DNA from: JBOGFI01 sp050743365
Lineage (GTDB): Bacteria > Actinomycetota > Acidimicrobiia > IMCC26256 > JACDBD01
Length of the DNA stretch: 64,000 nucleotides
Direction: 5' to 3'
Assembly: GCA_050743365.1 (NCBI GenBank)
Contig: JBOGFI010000254.1
Location: 1-64,000, forward strand
Numbering within the stretch: position 1 is the first letter of the stretch; each line of letters begins with the position of its first letter. Below are positions 21,612-30,510 of the stretch, one piece after another. The position numbers and the translations under genes are program-made. The notes under the pieces are model-generated. The model worked only from the letters and a program-made list of their open reading frames with translations. It was not told the DNA's origin and did not search any database.

Positions 21612-23672
21612 CTAGAACGAGGGGCGGGCGGCGAGGGCCTCGTCGAGTTGCGCACGCAGCGCGCTGGGGGCGGTGACGGGCTGCTTGCACGCGAAATGCT
21701 CGCAGACGTAGGCAGCCGCCTTCCCGTCGACCAGCCCGCGATCTTCGAGGAGGGGAGTGAGCTGCCCGCCCGCCGGCTCCTCCGATGCGGTCACCGTGAC
21801 CGACGCCGGTAGCAGACGCCCGTGCACCTCGCGGCGCAGCGCGCCGGCAGCTGGGTCGTCGCGCGGTCCGACGATTGCCACCTCGAGCGGAGGCGTGACG
21901 GCGCGCTCGAGCGCGCCGAGGAGGTAGGCGAACGACGTGCCGTGCTCTCTCGTCACCGGCGCGAGCAGCCCCAGCACCCGGCGTGCCGGCCGCTCGTAGC
22001 GGTCCTCGCCGGTCAGCGCGGCCAGCCGCAAGAGCCCGCTCGCCGCGAGCGAGTTCTCGGCCGGCGTGGCGTTGTCCATATAGTCCTTGGGCCGCACGAT
22101 CAGCGCCTCGGCGTCGTGCCCGGTGGTGAAGAACCCGCCTCCCTCGTCGTCGTGGAAGAGGCGCAGGAGGTCGTCGGCGACCGTGCCAGCCGCCAGCAGC
22201 CACTCCACGTCGTCGACCTCGGCCAGGGTGACGAGCGCCTCCAACAGGGCGGCGTAGTCCTCGGCGTAGGCCAGGTGGCGGGCGCGCCCGTCCTGCCACG
22301 AGCGCAGCCTCCGTTCGTCGTCGGCCCGCATCTCGTCGAGCAGGAAGCGGGCGTTCCCGCGCGCCGCCGCCATCCAGTCGTCCCGTTCGAACGCGGCAGC
22401 GGCCTCCGCCACCGACCGCAGGAACAGCGCGTTCCACCCCAGGAGCACCTTGTCGTCGAGACCGGGCCGCACTCGCTGCTCGCGCGCGGCGAAGAGCTTC
22501 GGGAGCGCCCGGGCCACCGCCTCGGGCGGGTCCTCGGCGCGGTCGACGACGTGGAGGATGTTGCCCCGGTAGCCCGTGTGCGGATCCTCGAAGTTCCCGT
22601 CGCGGGTCACGCCGAGGTAGCGGATCGCCTCGGCCGCATCCGGCCCGCACACGTGCTCGATCTCGTCGTAGCCCCACACGTAGAACTTGCCTTCGACGCC
22701 CTCGGAGTCGGCGTCCTCGGCGGAGAAGAAGGCGAACTTCGACGGGTGGCGGAGGTCGCGGAGCACGTAGCCGATGGTCTCCTCCACGACGCGCCGGTAG
22801 CCCGCCTCCCCGGTCACGAGAAAGGCGTGCAGGTACGCGGAGGTGAGCAGCGCCTGGTCGTACAGCATCTTCTCGAAGTGGGGCACGAGCCAGTAGTCGT
22901 CGACGGAGTAGCGGTGGAAGCCACCGCCCACGTGGTCGTAGAGCCCGCCGGCGGCCATGGCATCGAGTGACACGCGCACCATCTCGAGCGTCTCGGGCGC
23001 CTGGTCCCGGACGTAGGTGCGGAGGAGGAAGTCGAGCGTCATGGCCTGCGGGAACTTCGGCGCCCGCCCGAACCCGCCGAACCGGGGCTCGAACTGGCTC
23101 CGCGCGTCGACGTGGGCGGTCGCGAGCGCTTCGGTCGAGAGGGCCTCGTCGGCGGGCGGGCTCGTCGTGAGGCCGGTTCCGCGGGCGAGGAGGTCGTGCA
23201 GCTTGGCGGCCTGTCCGTCGAGCTCGCTGCGCCGGTTTCGCCACGCGTCGTCGACCGCCTCCATGATCCGGACGAAGCCGGGCACGCCGTGGCGGTCCTT
23301 CTTGGGGAAGTAGGTGCCGCCGAAGAACGGCCGCCCGTCGGGGGTGAGGAACACGGTCATCGGCCAGCCGCCCCGACCGGTCATGGCCTGCACCGCCTGC
23401 ATGTAGATGGCGTCGACGTCGGGACGCTCCTCCCGGTCGACCTTCACGTTCACGAACAGCCGGTTCATGACCGCGGCGACGTCGGGGTCCTCGAACGACT
23501 CGTGCGCCATCACGTGGCACCAGTGGCACGAGGAGTACCCGACCGACAGCAGGAGCGGCCTGTCCTCGGCCCGGGCCCGCGTCAGCGCCTCGTCGCCCCA
23601 CGGGTACCAGTCGACCGGGTTGGCGGCGTGCTGGCGCAGGTAGGGACTGGTCTCTCCGGCGAGACGGTTCAC
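21612..23672 (-). CDS. Thioredoxin-domain protein, DUF255 / YyaL family
   Basis: A 686-residue protein. The N-terminal DUF255 thioredoxin-like domain opens with the family signature MNRLAGETSPYLRQHAANPV followed by DWYPWG; the redox-like pair is in GYSSCHWCHVMAHESF, and TGRGGWPMTVFLTPDGRPFF follows. The C-terminal two-thirds is an (alpha/alpha)6 barrel like N-acylglucosamine epimerases (YDQALLTSAYLHAFL, GWNALFLRSVAEAA). Relatives include human SPATA20; the activity is not established. Length matches the family. The start is GTG 23672. Its start lies 9 nt after the stop of the upstream acyl-CoA synthetase gene. Confidence 0.9.
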   Translation of the reverse strand: MNRLAGETSPYLRQHAANPVDWYPWGDEALTRARAEDRPLLLSVGYSSCHWCHVMAHESFEDPDVAAVMNRLFVNVKVDREERPDVDAIYMQAVQAMTGRGGWPMTVFLTPDGRPFFGGTYFPKKDRHGVPGFVRIMEAVDDAWRNRRSELDGQAAKLHDLLARGTGLTTSPPADEALSTEALATAHVDARSQFEPRFGGFGRAPKFPQAMTLDFLLRTYVRDQAPETLEMVRVSLDAMAAGGLYDHVGGGFHRYSVDDYWLVPHFEKMLYDQALLTSAYLHAFLVTGEAGYRRVVEETIGYVLRDLRHPSKFAFFSAEDADSEGVEGKFYVWGYDEIEHVCGPDAAEAIRYLGVTRDGNFEDPHTGYRGNILHVVDRAEDPPEAVARALPKLFAAREQRVRPGLDDKVLLGWNALFLRSVAEAAAAFERDDWMAAARGNARFLLDEMRADDERRLRSWQDGRARHLAYAEDYAALLEALVTLAEVDDVEWLLAAGTVADDLLRLFHDDEGGGFFTTGHDAEALIVRPKDYMDNATPAENSLAASGLLRLAALTGEDRYERPARRVLGLLAPVTREHGTSFAYLLGALERAVTPPLEVAIVGPRDDPAAGALRREVHGRLLPASVTVTASEEPAGGQLTPLLEDRGLVDGKAAAYVCEHFACKQPVTAPSALRAQLDEALAARPSF

Positions 23673-23681
23673 ACCCGGAGG

Positions 23682-25304
23682 CTACCCACGCGGTGTCACG
23701 GCGATGCCGAGCCGCTCGATCGCCGTCGCCTTGCCCCAGCGGTAGTCGGGCTTGCCCGACGGTGAGCGCACGATGCTCTCGACGACCAACACCTCGCGCG
23801 GCGCCTTGTAGCCGGCGATGTGCTCGCGGACGTGGCGGTCGAGCTCGGGGAACGCCGGCTCCTCGCCGGGGCGGGGCTGCACGAGCGCGACCACCCGCTC
23901 GCCCCAGCGCTCGTCGGGCACGCCGACGACCACGGCGTCGAACACCGCCCGATGGGCCTTGAGGGCGGCCTCGACCTCCTCGGGGTACACCTTCTCGCCC
24001 CCGGTGTTGATCGAAACCGAGCCCCGGCCGAGCAGCGAGATCGTGCCATCCTCCTCGATGCGGGCGTGGTCGCCGGGCACCGCCCAGCGCACGCCGTCGA
24101 CGACCGGGAAGGTGGCCGCGGTCTTGTCGGGGTCCTTGTAGTAGCCGAGGGGGACCCGGCCTCGGCGGGCGAGCTTGCCGACGACTCCGGGCGGCGCCGG
24201 GCGGAGGTCGTCGTCGAGCACCGTGGTCTCGTCGTTCACGGCGAAGCGCGGGGTCTGCTGTACCTCGCCCCCTGCCACCGTGATCGACTGGCCCTGTCCG
24301 CCCGACTCGGAGGCGCCGTAGCCGTCGATGATCATGCTGCTGGGCAGCTGCTCGGCCAGGCGGCGCTTCACGGTGGGCGAGAGGATGGCGCCGCCCGAGA
24401 GGATCACGGTGCAGCACGACACGTCGACCTGCTCGCGGTCGATCTCGTCGAGCGATTCCACCAACGGCCGGGCGAAGGCGTCGCCCACGATGACGAGGAA
24501 GTTCACCTGCTCGCGGGCGATCAGCTCCCAGAGCCGTCGTGGCTCGAGATGCCGGTCGGTGGAGATCACGACGGCGCCGCCCTGGTACAGGGCGCTGAAG
24601 GCCATCCAGTGGGCGGTGCCATGCATGAACGGGCACGCAGGCAGGCAGCGGGTCCGCCCCTCTCGGGCGCGGTCGGCGATCTCCTCGGGCGCCGAGATCT
24701 CGTTGCCGACGCCGCCGCCGCCGAAGGCCCCGAAGAAGATGTCCTCGGCGCGCCACATGACGCCCTTGGGCATGCCGGTGGTGCCGCCCGTGTAGAGGAT
24801 GTAGAGGTCGGAGGCGCTGCGGGGCGCGAAGTCGCGCTCGGGTGAGGCGGCGGCGAGCGCGGCCTCGTACTCGACGGTGTCGAGCGGGCCGAGGTGGGCG
24901 CCCGACCCGTCCTCGACCGCGAGGAAGCCCGTCAGGGCGGGCAGCGTGGGCTGCACCGCCGCGAGCTTGGGCGCGAGCTCCCGGTGGAACACGACCGTCT
25001 TGGCGTCGGCGTCGTCGAGGAGGTAACGGAGCTCCTCCTCGACGTAGCGGTAGTTGACGTTGACGGGCACGGCGCGCAGCTTGAACGCTGCCAGCATGGC
25101 CTCCAGGTACTCGACGCCGTTGTAGAGGTAGAGGGCCACGTGGTCGCCGGGGCCGATACCGCGCGATCGGAGGTGGTGGGCGAGGCGGTTGATGCGCTCC
25201 TCGGCCTCGCCGAAGGTCAGGCGCCGCTCGCCGCACACGAGCGCCTCGCGCCCGGGCACGGTGTCGACGACCTTCTCCCACAGGTCGGCGAGGTTGTACT
25301 CCAT
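23682..25304 (-). CDS. Acyl-CoA synthetase (AMP-forming)
   Basis: A 540-residue ANL-superfamily ligase. The AMP-binding P-loop is YILYTGGTTGMPKGVMW; GYGASESGG, WAVPGDHARIEEDGTISLLG and NTGGEKVYPEEVE cover the adenylation and hinge motifs. The C-terminal catalytic lysine context is RSPSGKPDYRWGK. It activates a carboxylic acid as CoA thioester; chain length cannot be read from sequence, though fatty or aromatic acids are usual for this actinobacterial clade. ATG 25304 coincides with the family N terminus MEYNLADLWEKV. Confidence 0.92.
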   Translation of the reverse strand: MEYNLADLWEKVVDTVPGREALVCGERRLTFGEAEERINRLAHHLRSRGIGPGDHVALYLYNGVEYLEAMLAAFKLRAVPVNVNYRYVEEELRYLLDDADAKTVVFHRELAPKLAAVQPTLPALTGFLAVEDGSGAHLGPLDTVEYEAALAAASPERDFAPRSASDLYILYTGGTTGMPKGVMWRAEDIFFGAFGGGGVGNEISAPEEIADRAREGRTRCLPACPFMHGTAHWMAFSALYQGGAVVISTDRHLEPRRLWELIAREQVNFLVIVGDAFARPLVESLDEIDREQVDVSCCTVILSGGAILSPTVKRRLAEQLPSSMIIDGYGASESGGQGQSITVAGGEVQQTPRFAVNDETTVLDDDLRPAPPGVVGKLARRGRVPLGYYKDPDKTAATFPVVDGVRWAVPGDHARIEEDGTISLLGRGSVSINTGGEKVYPEEVEAALKAHRAVFDAVVVGVPDERWGERVVALVQPRPGEEPAFPELDRHVREHIAGYKAPREVLVVESIVRSPSGKPDYRWGKATAIERLGIAVTPRG

Positions 25305-25401
25305 CCTCTCGGTCGCTCCGCTCTGCCGTCCCGCCCTCCGGGCACAGCTCCGCTTCGTTCCTGCTGGACCGTACCGGGGGGACGCGCGACCGGTCGAAAG
25401 C

Positions 25402-26592
25402 TCAGACGCCGAGCTTCTCCAGCGCGGGCTCGACTCGGCTCCACGTCGACGCGACGAAGGCCTGCTGCCGGTCCGGCGCGCCGGCGGCCGCGTCGGCCTC
25501 CTCCCACAGCTCGGCCTCGAGCGGCCCGAGCGCAGCGCGGATCTCGGCCAGCGCGTCGCCGCCGCCATGACCTTCCACGCGGTCGCGTAGCCGGGCGAAT
25601 CGGGCCCAGGTCGTCGGGTCGGCCAGCTCGGACGGCAGCCCGGCAGGTGGGAACCCGGGCACGTACACGCCGACGCAGGGGCTGCCGATCGCGACCCACG
25701 CCCGCAGGGGGGAGTCGGGCCTCGCCGGTAGCTCCGCCACCATCGATGCGTTCGTCACCTGGTAGTCGCGTACATGCATGCAGACCGTGACGCCGCTCCA
25801 GTCGGGGTTCACGTCGACCGGCGGCGGCGAGACGTCGCTGGGGTCGCCGTCCGGCGCCCCCCATGGCCGCTCACCGTGATGACGCAGCGTGGCGACCACG
25901 TCAGCGGGACTCAGCGCGCCGGCGGCACCGGCCACGCACTGTCCGGTGGCCGCCAGGCGGCGGTCGGCGATCGCCGTCGGCACCTCCGGGTCGCGCCAGC
26001 GGTCGAAGTCGGCGCCCGGAGGCACGTCGGCCGACGCGCGTGTCCAGTCGATACCGAGCGAGATGCGGTTGGAGATGGCGGCGGCGTCGTCTACCGGCCG
26101 GGCGGCCCAGGTGCGGCCGCTCGTCTCCAGGACCCAGGCGCCGCGAGGATCGGCCACGAGGAACGACGACCAGTAGGGCTCGTCGTGCCCCTGCTCGCCC
26201 GTGCCGCCCTGGCCGTAGCGCTCGAGCAGCCCGGTCATGACCTCGAGCGCGTCGTCGGCGCTGCGTCCGCGCTCGAGACCGAGGCGCACCAGGTCCATGC
26301 CCAGCAGGGCGGGCGCGGCGGCGTGCGGGTCGTCGACCGTCCAGACCTTCTCGTTCCCGATGGCGACGCGGTGCTCGTTGACGCCGTGCTCGAACCCCCA
26401 CATCCACGTGGGCCGGGAGCCGACCAGGGCGTACGCGCCGGCGGCGTCGAGCTCGACGTAGGTGGCGCGCACGCGGCCGCCGCCCGGTCGGGCGGCGTGC
26501 GTCTCCGCGACCTGTGCCTCCTCCACGGGCCGGTCGGAGTTCTTGGCGAATAGGGTCCGCTCGCTGCCGACCAGGCAGAGCGTGTCGCACAT
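25402..26592 (-). CDS. Secernin / C69-like Ntn hydrolase
   Basis: A 396-residue protein starting MCDTLCLVGSERTLFAKNSD. The early cysteine and the FAKNSDRP pattern are typical of secernin and C69 dipeptidase-related N-terminal nucleophile hydrolases, where a Cys near the N terminus acts as nucleophile. Later blocks (YALVGSRPTWMWGFEHGVNE, VAIGNEKVWT, WVLETSGRTWAARPV) agree. It may cleave small peptides or amide bonds; the substrate is unknown. ATG 26592 follows AGGAG. It is codirectional with the SDR gene upstream, 17 bp away. Confidence 0.85.
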   Translation of the reverse strand: MCDTLCLVGSERTLFAKNSDRPVEEAQVAETHAARPGGGRVRATYVELDAAGAYALVGSRPTWMWGFEHGVNEHRVAIGNEKVWTVDDPHAAAPALLGMDLVRLGLERGRSADDALEVMTGLLERYGQGGTGEQGHDEPYWSSFLVADPRGAWVLETSGRTWAARPVDDAAAISNRISLGIDWTRASADVPPGADFDRWRDPEVPTAIADRRLAATGQCVAGAAGALSPADVVATLRHHGERPWGAPDGDPSDVSPPPVDVNPDWSGVTVCMHVRDYQVTNASMVAELPARPDSPLRAWVAIGSPCVGVYVPGFPPAGLPSELADPTTWARFARLRDRVEGHGGGDALAEIRAALGPLEAELWEEADAAAGAPDRQQAFVASTWSRVEPALEKLGV

Positions 26593-26609
26593 CCTTGTCT
26601 CGCTCCTGA

Positions 26610-27410
26610 TCAGAAGTCGGTGCCGCCGTCGACGGGGATGGTGGCGCCGACGACGAAGCCGGCCGGCTCCGAGCACAGGAACACCACGAGCGCCGCCACT
26701 TCCTCGGGGAGCCCGACCCGCCCGAGGTCGTTCGGGGCACCGAAGTCGCGCGAAATCGCGGTGTAGGCAGCCTCGAGCGGGCCCTCGGGGAGGCCGGTGC
26801 GGTCAGCACCGGCGAGGTAGGCCTCGAGCGCCGGTGACATCACCGTGCCGGGGCAGACCGTGTTGACGACGATCCCGCGCGCCGCCAGCGAGCGGGCCAG
26901 GTTCTTCGACGCGCTGGCCATGGCTGCCTTCGAGGCGGTGTAGCCGATGAGGTCGGGGGACTGGTGACGGATCGACGACGCGGCCAGGTTGACGACCCGC
27001 GCGAACGATGCCTTGCTCAGCAGCGGGAGGGCGGCGCGTACGGCGCGGACCATCGTGAGCACGCCGAGGTCGAAGTAGTCGAGCCAGTCGTTGTCGGTGA
27101 GCTCGTCGAGCGCGCCCAGGCGGGTCGGCCCCGCCGCGTTCACGAGCGCGTTGAGCTCGCCCCACCGTTCGTCGAGGAACGTGAACGCCGCCTCGACCTC
27201 GCCCGTGTCGACCAGGTCGCACTCGAGGCCGATGGAGTCGGCGGCGCCGGCGGCGGCGAGCTCCTGCTCGGTCTCTCGCAGGTCGGTGTCGGTGCGGCCG
27301 AGAACGGCGACGCGACAGCCCTCGGCGGCGAGCAGCTCGGCCGTTGCCCGCCCCATGCCGCGCGAGCCGCCGGCGACGGCGACCGCCCGTCCGCGTAGCC
27401 CCAGGTCCAA
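26610..27410 (-). CDS. SDR family oxidoreductase
   Basis: A 266-residue short-chain dehydrogenase/reductase. The cofactor motif is VAGGSRGMGRATAELL, NAAGP replaces NNAG, and the catalytic Ser-Tyr-Lys is in LAASSIRHQSPDLIGYTASK, where Y-x3-K is intact. VNTVCPGTVMSP and a C-terminal GATIPVDGGTDF complete the classical SDR layout. Substrate unknown; genomic company of an acyl-CoA synthetase and an LLM oxidoreductase would suit lipid or xenobiotic metabolism (inference). Confidence 0.92.
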   Translation of the reverse strand: MDLGLRGRAVAVAGGSRGMGRATAELLAAEGCRVAVLGRTDTDLRETEQELAAAGAADSIGLECDLVDTGEVEAAFTFLDERWGELNALVNAAGPTRLGALDELTDNDWLDYFDLGVLTMVRAVRAALPLLSKASFARVVNLAASSIRHQSPDLIGYTASKAAMASASKNLARSLAARGIVVNTVCPGTVMSPALEAYLAGADRTGLPEGPLEAAYTAISRDFGAPNDLGRVGLPEEVAALVVFLCSEPAGFVVGATIPVDGGTDF

Positions 27411-27453
27411 CCGGCTTCCTTTCCCCCCGGTGCTCGGCGCGGAATCTACGCGG

Positions 27454-29034
27454 TCATGCCGCGAGCTGCCGGGCGAACGAGGTGGCGGCGAGGGGCTGGC
27501 CCGTCGCCCGCTCGACCAGGTGGTCCCAGCGCAGCGATGCGCCCGGCCGGAAGAACGCTTCGACCAGGAACCGCCCGGCCGCGGGACGGTCGACGAGCCC
27601 GCCGGCGCGGTCGTCGAGCGTGGCGGCGAGCTGCGACGCCACCAGCTCGCCGTAGAGGTAGTTCTGGTAGTAGACGGGCGCCACCGTGAGGTGGACCTTC
27701 GACGCCCACGCCTGCTCGGCCGCGTCCGGGTCGGGGCGGTTGACGAGCTGGAACCGTTCGACCAGGCCCCACCACCGGGCCTCTTGGTCGGCGCCCGGGT
27801 CGGCGTACAGCCCGCGCTCGAAGTGGGTCATCACCAGCACCCAGCGGGCGAACACGAGCAGCGCGGCGCGTTGCGCGGCAGCCAGGCCGGGCCCCAACGT
27901 CTCCGCATCCGATCGGGGCAAGCCCGCGATCGCGGTGAGCCACCCCGGGTCGCGGGGCAGGCGACCGAACAGCATGGCGACGCCCTCGGTGGTGAGCGGG
28001 TGGGCGGCGGCGCGCAGGAGCCAGGGGAGCGCCCGATCGACCCCGCGGTCGTAGGTGGCGTGGCCGAACTCGTGCAGCATGGTGCTCATCCAGCGCTCGT
28101 TGGGCTCGATGTTGCACAACACCCGCACGTCGCCCTCGCGGTCGACGTCGATGCAGAAGGCGTGCTGGCTCTTGCCGTCGCGCGCGAGCAGGTCGCTCCG
28201 CGCGAGGACGGGACGCAGATCGAGGCCGAGCCCGTCGTAGGTTCGCAGGGTGAGTGCCTCGAGGTCGGCGGCGGCGAAGACGGGGTCGAGCTCGACCGTG
28301 CCGCGCCCGGGCGGGTCCTGGAAGAACGGGTCGTCGAGGTGCCAGGGGCGGAGGTCGGCGACCGAGCAGCCGAAGCGCGCCGCGAGCGTTTGGTCGAGCC
28401 CGGCCTTCCATTCGCGGAACGGGCCGGCAGTCTGCCGGTCGACCTCGTCGAGGGTGGCGAAGAGCCGGGCCTCGTCGAGCTCGCCGGTGGCCAGCGCGAG
28501 GTCGAAGTGGTCGCGGTACCCGAGCGACCGCGCGGCCTCGTTGCGGAGCTCGGCGAGCTCGCGTACCTGCCCCGCAACCTCGGCGCCCACCTGCTTGGAG
28601 GCCTGCCAGGCGGCGCGGCGCGCCCCGGAGTCGTCGCTCGTGCGCAGCACGTCGAGGATGTGGTTGTCGTCGACGCGCCGGCCGTCGATCCGGCCCCGGA
28701 AGGTGTTGAACGTCGACTCCACCCCGACCTCGAGCTCGACCAGGCGGCGACGGAGGTCCTCGGGCACCTGATGAGGGGCGAAGGCGTCGTGCAGCACGCC
28801 GAGGCGGCGACGGACCAGGGGATCGACGCCGATGTGTCCTCGTGCCTCGCGGATGGCCCCGAACGTGCCGGCATCCGCGAGCACGGCTCGGCGCTCGAGC
28901 TCGATGCGCTCACGGCGCTCGTTCGCCTCGGGCGAGGCGCGGGTGCTGGTCTCCCACCACGCCTCGGCCAGCGCGACCTCGATCGGCCGAAGCCTCGCCT
29001 CCACGTCGGCGACGAGCCGCTCCGCTTCAGGCAC
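27454..29034 (-). CDS. M2 family zinc metallopeptidase (ACE-like)
   Basis: A 526-residue soluble peptidyl-dipeptidase-type enzyme. The gluzincin motif is in STMLHEFGHATYDRG (HExxH) with the third ligand Glu in HPLTTEGVAMLFG. VAPVYYQNYLYGELVASQL near the C terminus matches the substrate-binding tyrosine region of M2 enzymes. No signal peptide is seen. The frame is open to an ATG at 29094, but that lies inside the divergent LLM gene start, so GTG 29034 (VPEAERLVADVEA) is preferred. Confidence 0.85.
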   Translation of the reverse strand: MPEAERLVADVEARLRPIEVALAEAWWETSTRASPEANERRERIELERRAVLADAGTFGAIREARGHIGVDPLVRRRLGVLHDAFAPHQVPEDLRRRLVELEVGVESTFNTFRGRIDGRRVDDNHILDVLRTSDDSGARRAAWQASKQVGAEVAGQVRELAELRNEAARSLGYRDHFDLALATGELDEARLFATLDEVDRQTAGPFREWKAGLDQTLAARFGCSVADLRPWHLDDPFFQDPPGRGTVELDPVFAAADLEALTLRTYDGLGLDLRPVLARSDLLARDGKSQHAFCIDVDREGDVRVLCNIEPNERWMSTMLHEFGHATYDRGVDRALPWLLRAAAHPLTTEGVAMLFGRLPRDPGWLTAIAGLPRSDAETLGPGLAAAQRAALLVFARWVLVMTHFERGLYADPGADQEARWWGLVERFQLVNRPDPDAAEQAWASKVHLTVAPVYYQNYLYGELVASQLAATLDDRAGGLVDRPAAGRFLVEAFFRPGASLRWDHLVERATGQPLAATSFARQLAA

Positions 29035-29092
29035 GAGAACGGAGTGTACGGCGGTAGGGTGCGGCAAACCTGCGAGTCGTGGAGGTTCCGTC

Positions 29093-30067
29093 ATGCCCGG
29101 GATCCGGTTCGGCGCGTTCGCGCCGCAGGGATGGAAGACGGAGCTGCGCTCGATCGACGGGCCCGAGGAGCAGTGGGCGAAGTGTCGTGGGACCGCGCTG
29201 CTCGCCGAGGAGCTCGGCTACGACTCGATCTGGGTCTACGACCACTTCCACAACGTCCCCCGGCCGTCGAACGAGGCGGTGTTCGAGTGCTGGACCACCA
29301 TGGCGGCCCTGGCCGAGGGCACGAGCCGCATCCGTCTCGGGCAGATGGTGAGCTGCACCTCGTACCGTCCACCGTCGCTGACCGCCAAGATCACGGCGAG
29401 CATCGACGTGATCTCGGGCGGGCGGCTCGAGTGGGGCGTGGGCGCAGGCTGGTACAGCCAGGAGTACCAGGCCTACGGCTACGAGTTCCCCGAGAACAAG
29501 GTGCGAATCGGGATGCTCCGCGAGGCGGTGGAGATTGTGAAGCAGATGTGGCGGGAGCCCGAGACGGACTACGACGGGCGCTACTTCAGGATCGCCGGCG
29601 CGCAGTGCGACCCGAAGCCGGTCCAGCGGCCGCACCCGCCGGTCTGGATCGGCGGCGGGGGCGAGCAGCTGACTCTGCGGGTGGTTGCCCGGCACGCCGA
29701 CCGGTCGAACTTCGGCGGGAAGCCCCAGGAGTGGGCGCACAAGCGCGACGTGCTGAAGGGCCACTGCAAGGACGTCGGGCGGGACGAGGACGAGATCGAG
29801 AAGACCTGGAGCCCCGAGGTGCTCGTGCGCGAGACCGAGGACGAGATCCGGTCGCTCCACGACGCCGGGACGGTCGGCTCGCTCTGGAACGAGCCCTACG
29901 ACTCGTGGGTGGCGGGGAACCTCGTCGGGACGCCCGAGCAGGTGTGCGAGAAGATCCGCACGTACGTCAGCCTCGGCTGCACCTACTTCACGCCGTGGTG
30001 CTCCGACTACCCCGACGACGCCACGCTGCGACTCTTCGCCGAGCGGGTCATCCCCGAGTTTCGCTAG
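29093..30067 (+). CDS. LLM class F420-dependent oxidoreductase
   Basis: A 324-residue luciferase-like TIM-barrel protein. Family blocks are FGAFAPQGWK, LAEELGYDSIWVYDHFHNVP, RIRLGQMVSCTSYRPPSLTA, SGGRLEWGVGAGWYSQEYQA and PVWIGGGGEQLTLRVVARHA. The W-Y-x-x-E-Y and G-x-G-W pattern is typical of F420-using members in actinobacteria, but an FMN cofactor cannot be excluded. ATG 29093 has GGAGG upstream. It is divergent from the M2 peptidase. Confidence 0.9.
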   Translation: MPGIRFGAFAPQGWKTELRSIDGPEEQWAKCRGTALLAEELGYDSIWVYDHFHNVPRPSNEAVFECWTTMAALAEGTSRIRLGQMVSCTSYRPPSLTAKITASIDVISGGRLEWGVGAGWYSQEYQAYGYEFPENKVRIGMLREAVEIVKQMWREPETDYDGRYFRIAGAQCDPKPVQRPHPPVWIGGGGEQLTLRVVARHADRSNFGGKPQEWAHKRDVLKGHCKDVGRDEDEIEKTWSPEVLVRETEDEIRSLHDAGTVGSLWNEPYDSWVAGNLVGTPEQVCEKIRTYVSLGCTYFTPWCSDYPDDATLRLFAERVIPEFR

Positions 30068-30074
30068 GGGGACG

Positions 30075-30431
30075 CTATTTGAACCAGATGCGCTGGTAGT
30101 CGCGGCTCTCGGGGTGCATGAGCAGCGCGACCAGCGCGCCGTCGAAGAGCAACGTGAGGATCAGCGGGAACTCGAGCACGTCGGCCCCGGCGAACGCCAG
30201 CAGCAGTGCCACCCGCAGGATCGCCACCGCGACCGCCAGGCCGTATCCCCACTTCTGCTCGTTGGCAATGCCGAACGCCCCGGCCGCCATGCCGACGATG
30301 ATCAGGAGGCCGAACACGCCGAGGAAGCCCCAGCCGAACAGGAGGTCCAAGGCGGCATTCAGGTAGAGCAGCAGCACCGCGATCTGGAGCGTCTGCGGCT
30401 GCGACGGGTTGAAGAAGCGGCGCTCGTTCAC
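30075..30431 (-). CDS. Small integral membrane protein
   Basis: A 118-residue hydrophobic protein with about four membrane helices (LQIAVLLLYLNAALDLLFGW, FLGVFGLLIIVGMAAGAFGI, YGLAVAVAILRVALLLAFAG, LTLLFDGALVALLM), a polar N terminus (NERRFFNPSQPQ) and a short charged tail. No family recognised. It converges on the LLM oxidoreductase gene with a 7-bp gap. The start is GTG 30431. Confidence 0.75.
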   Translation of the reverse strand: MNERRFFNPSQPQTLQIAVLLLYLNAALDLLFGWGFLGVFGLLIIVGMAAGAFGIANEQKWGYGLAVAVAILRVALLLAFAGADVLEFPLILTLLFDGALVALLMHPESRDYQRIWFK

Positions 30432-30510
30432 GGCGCCATTCTGGCCGACGCGGCGGCCCGGGTGGGGACCGGTCGCCGGGCTCGGCTCGCCCCCTCCGGT
30501 CGATCGCTCA

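Noticed and set aside
21598..25281. 1227-codon minus-strand ORF overlapping two genes
   Set aside because: It is an Arg/Ala/Gly-rich shadow frame of the DUF255 and acyl-CoA synthetase genes, caused by high GC at third codon positions; no conserved motif.
29035..29094. Longer M2 peptidase start at ATG 29094
   Set aside because: It would overlap the start codon of the divergent LLM gene at 29093 and add residues without family similarity; GTG 29034 is more reasonable.
27091..30099. 1002-codon plus-strand ORF antisense to SDR and M2 peptidase genes
   Set aside because: Shadow frame of well-supported minus-strand genes with intact catalytic motifs; no family pattern of its own.
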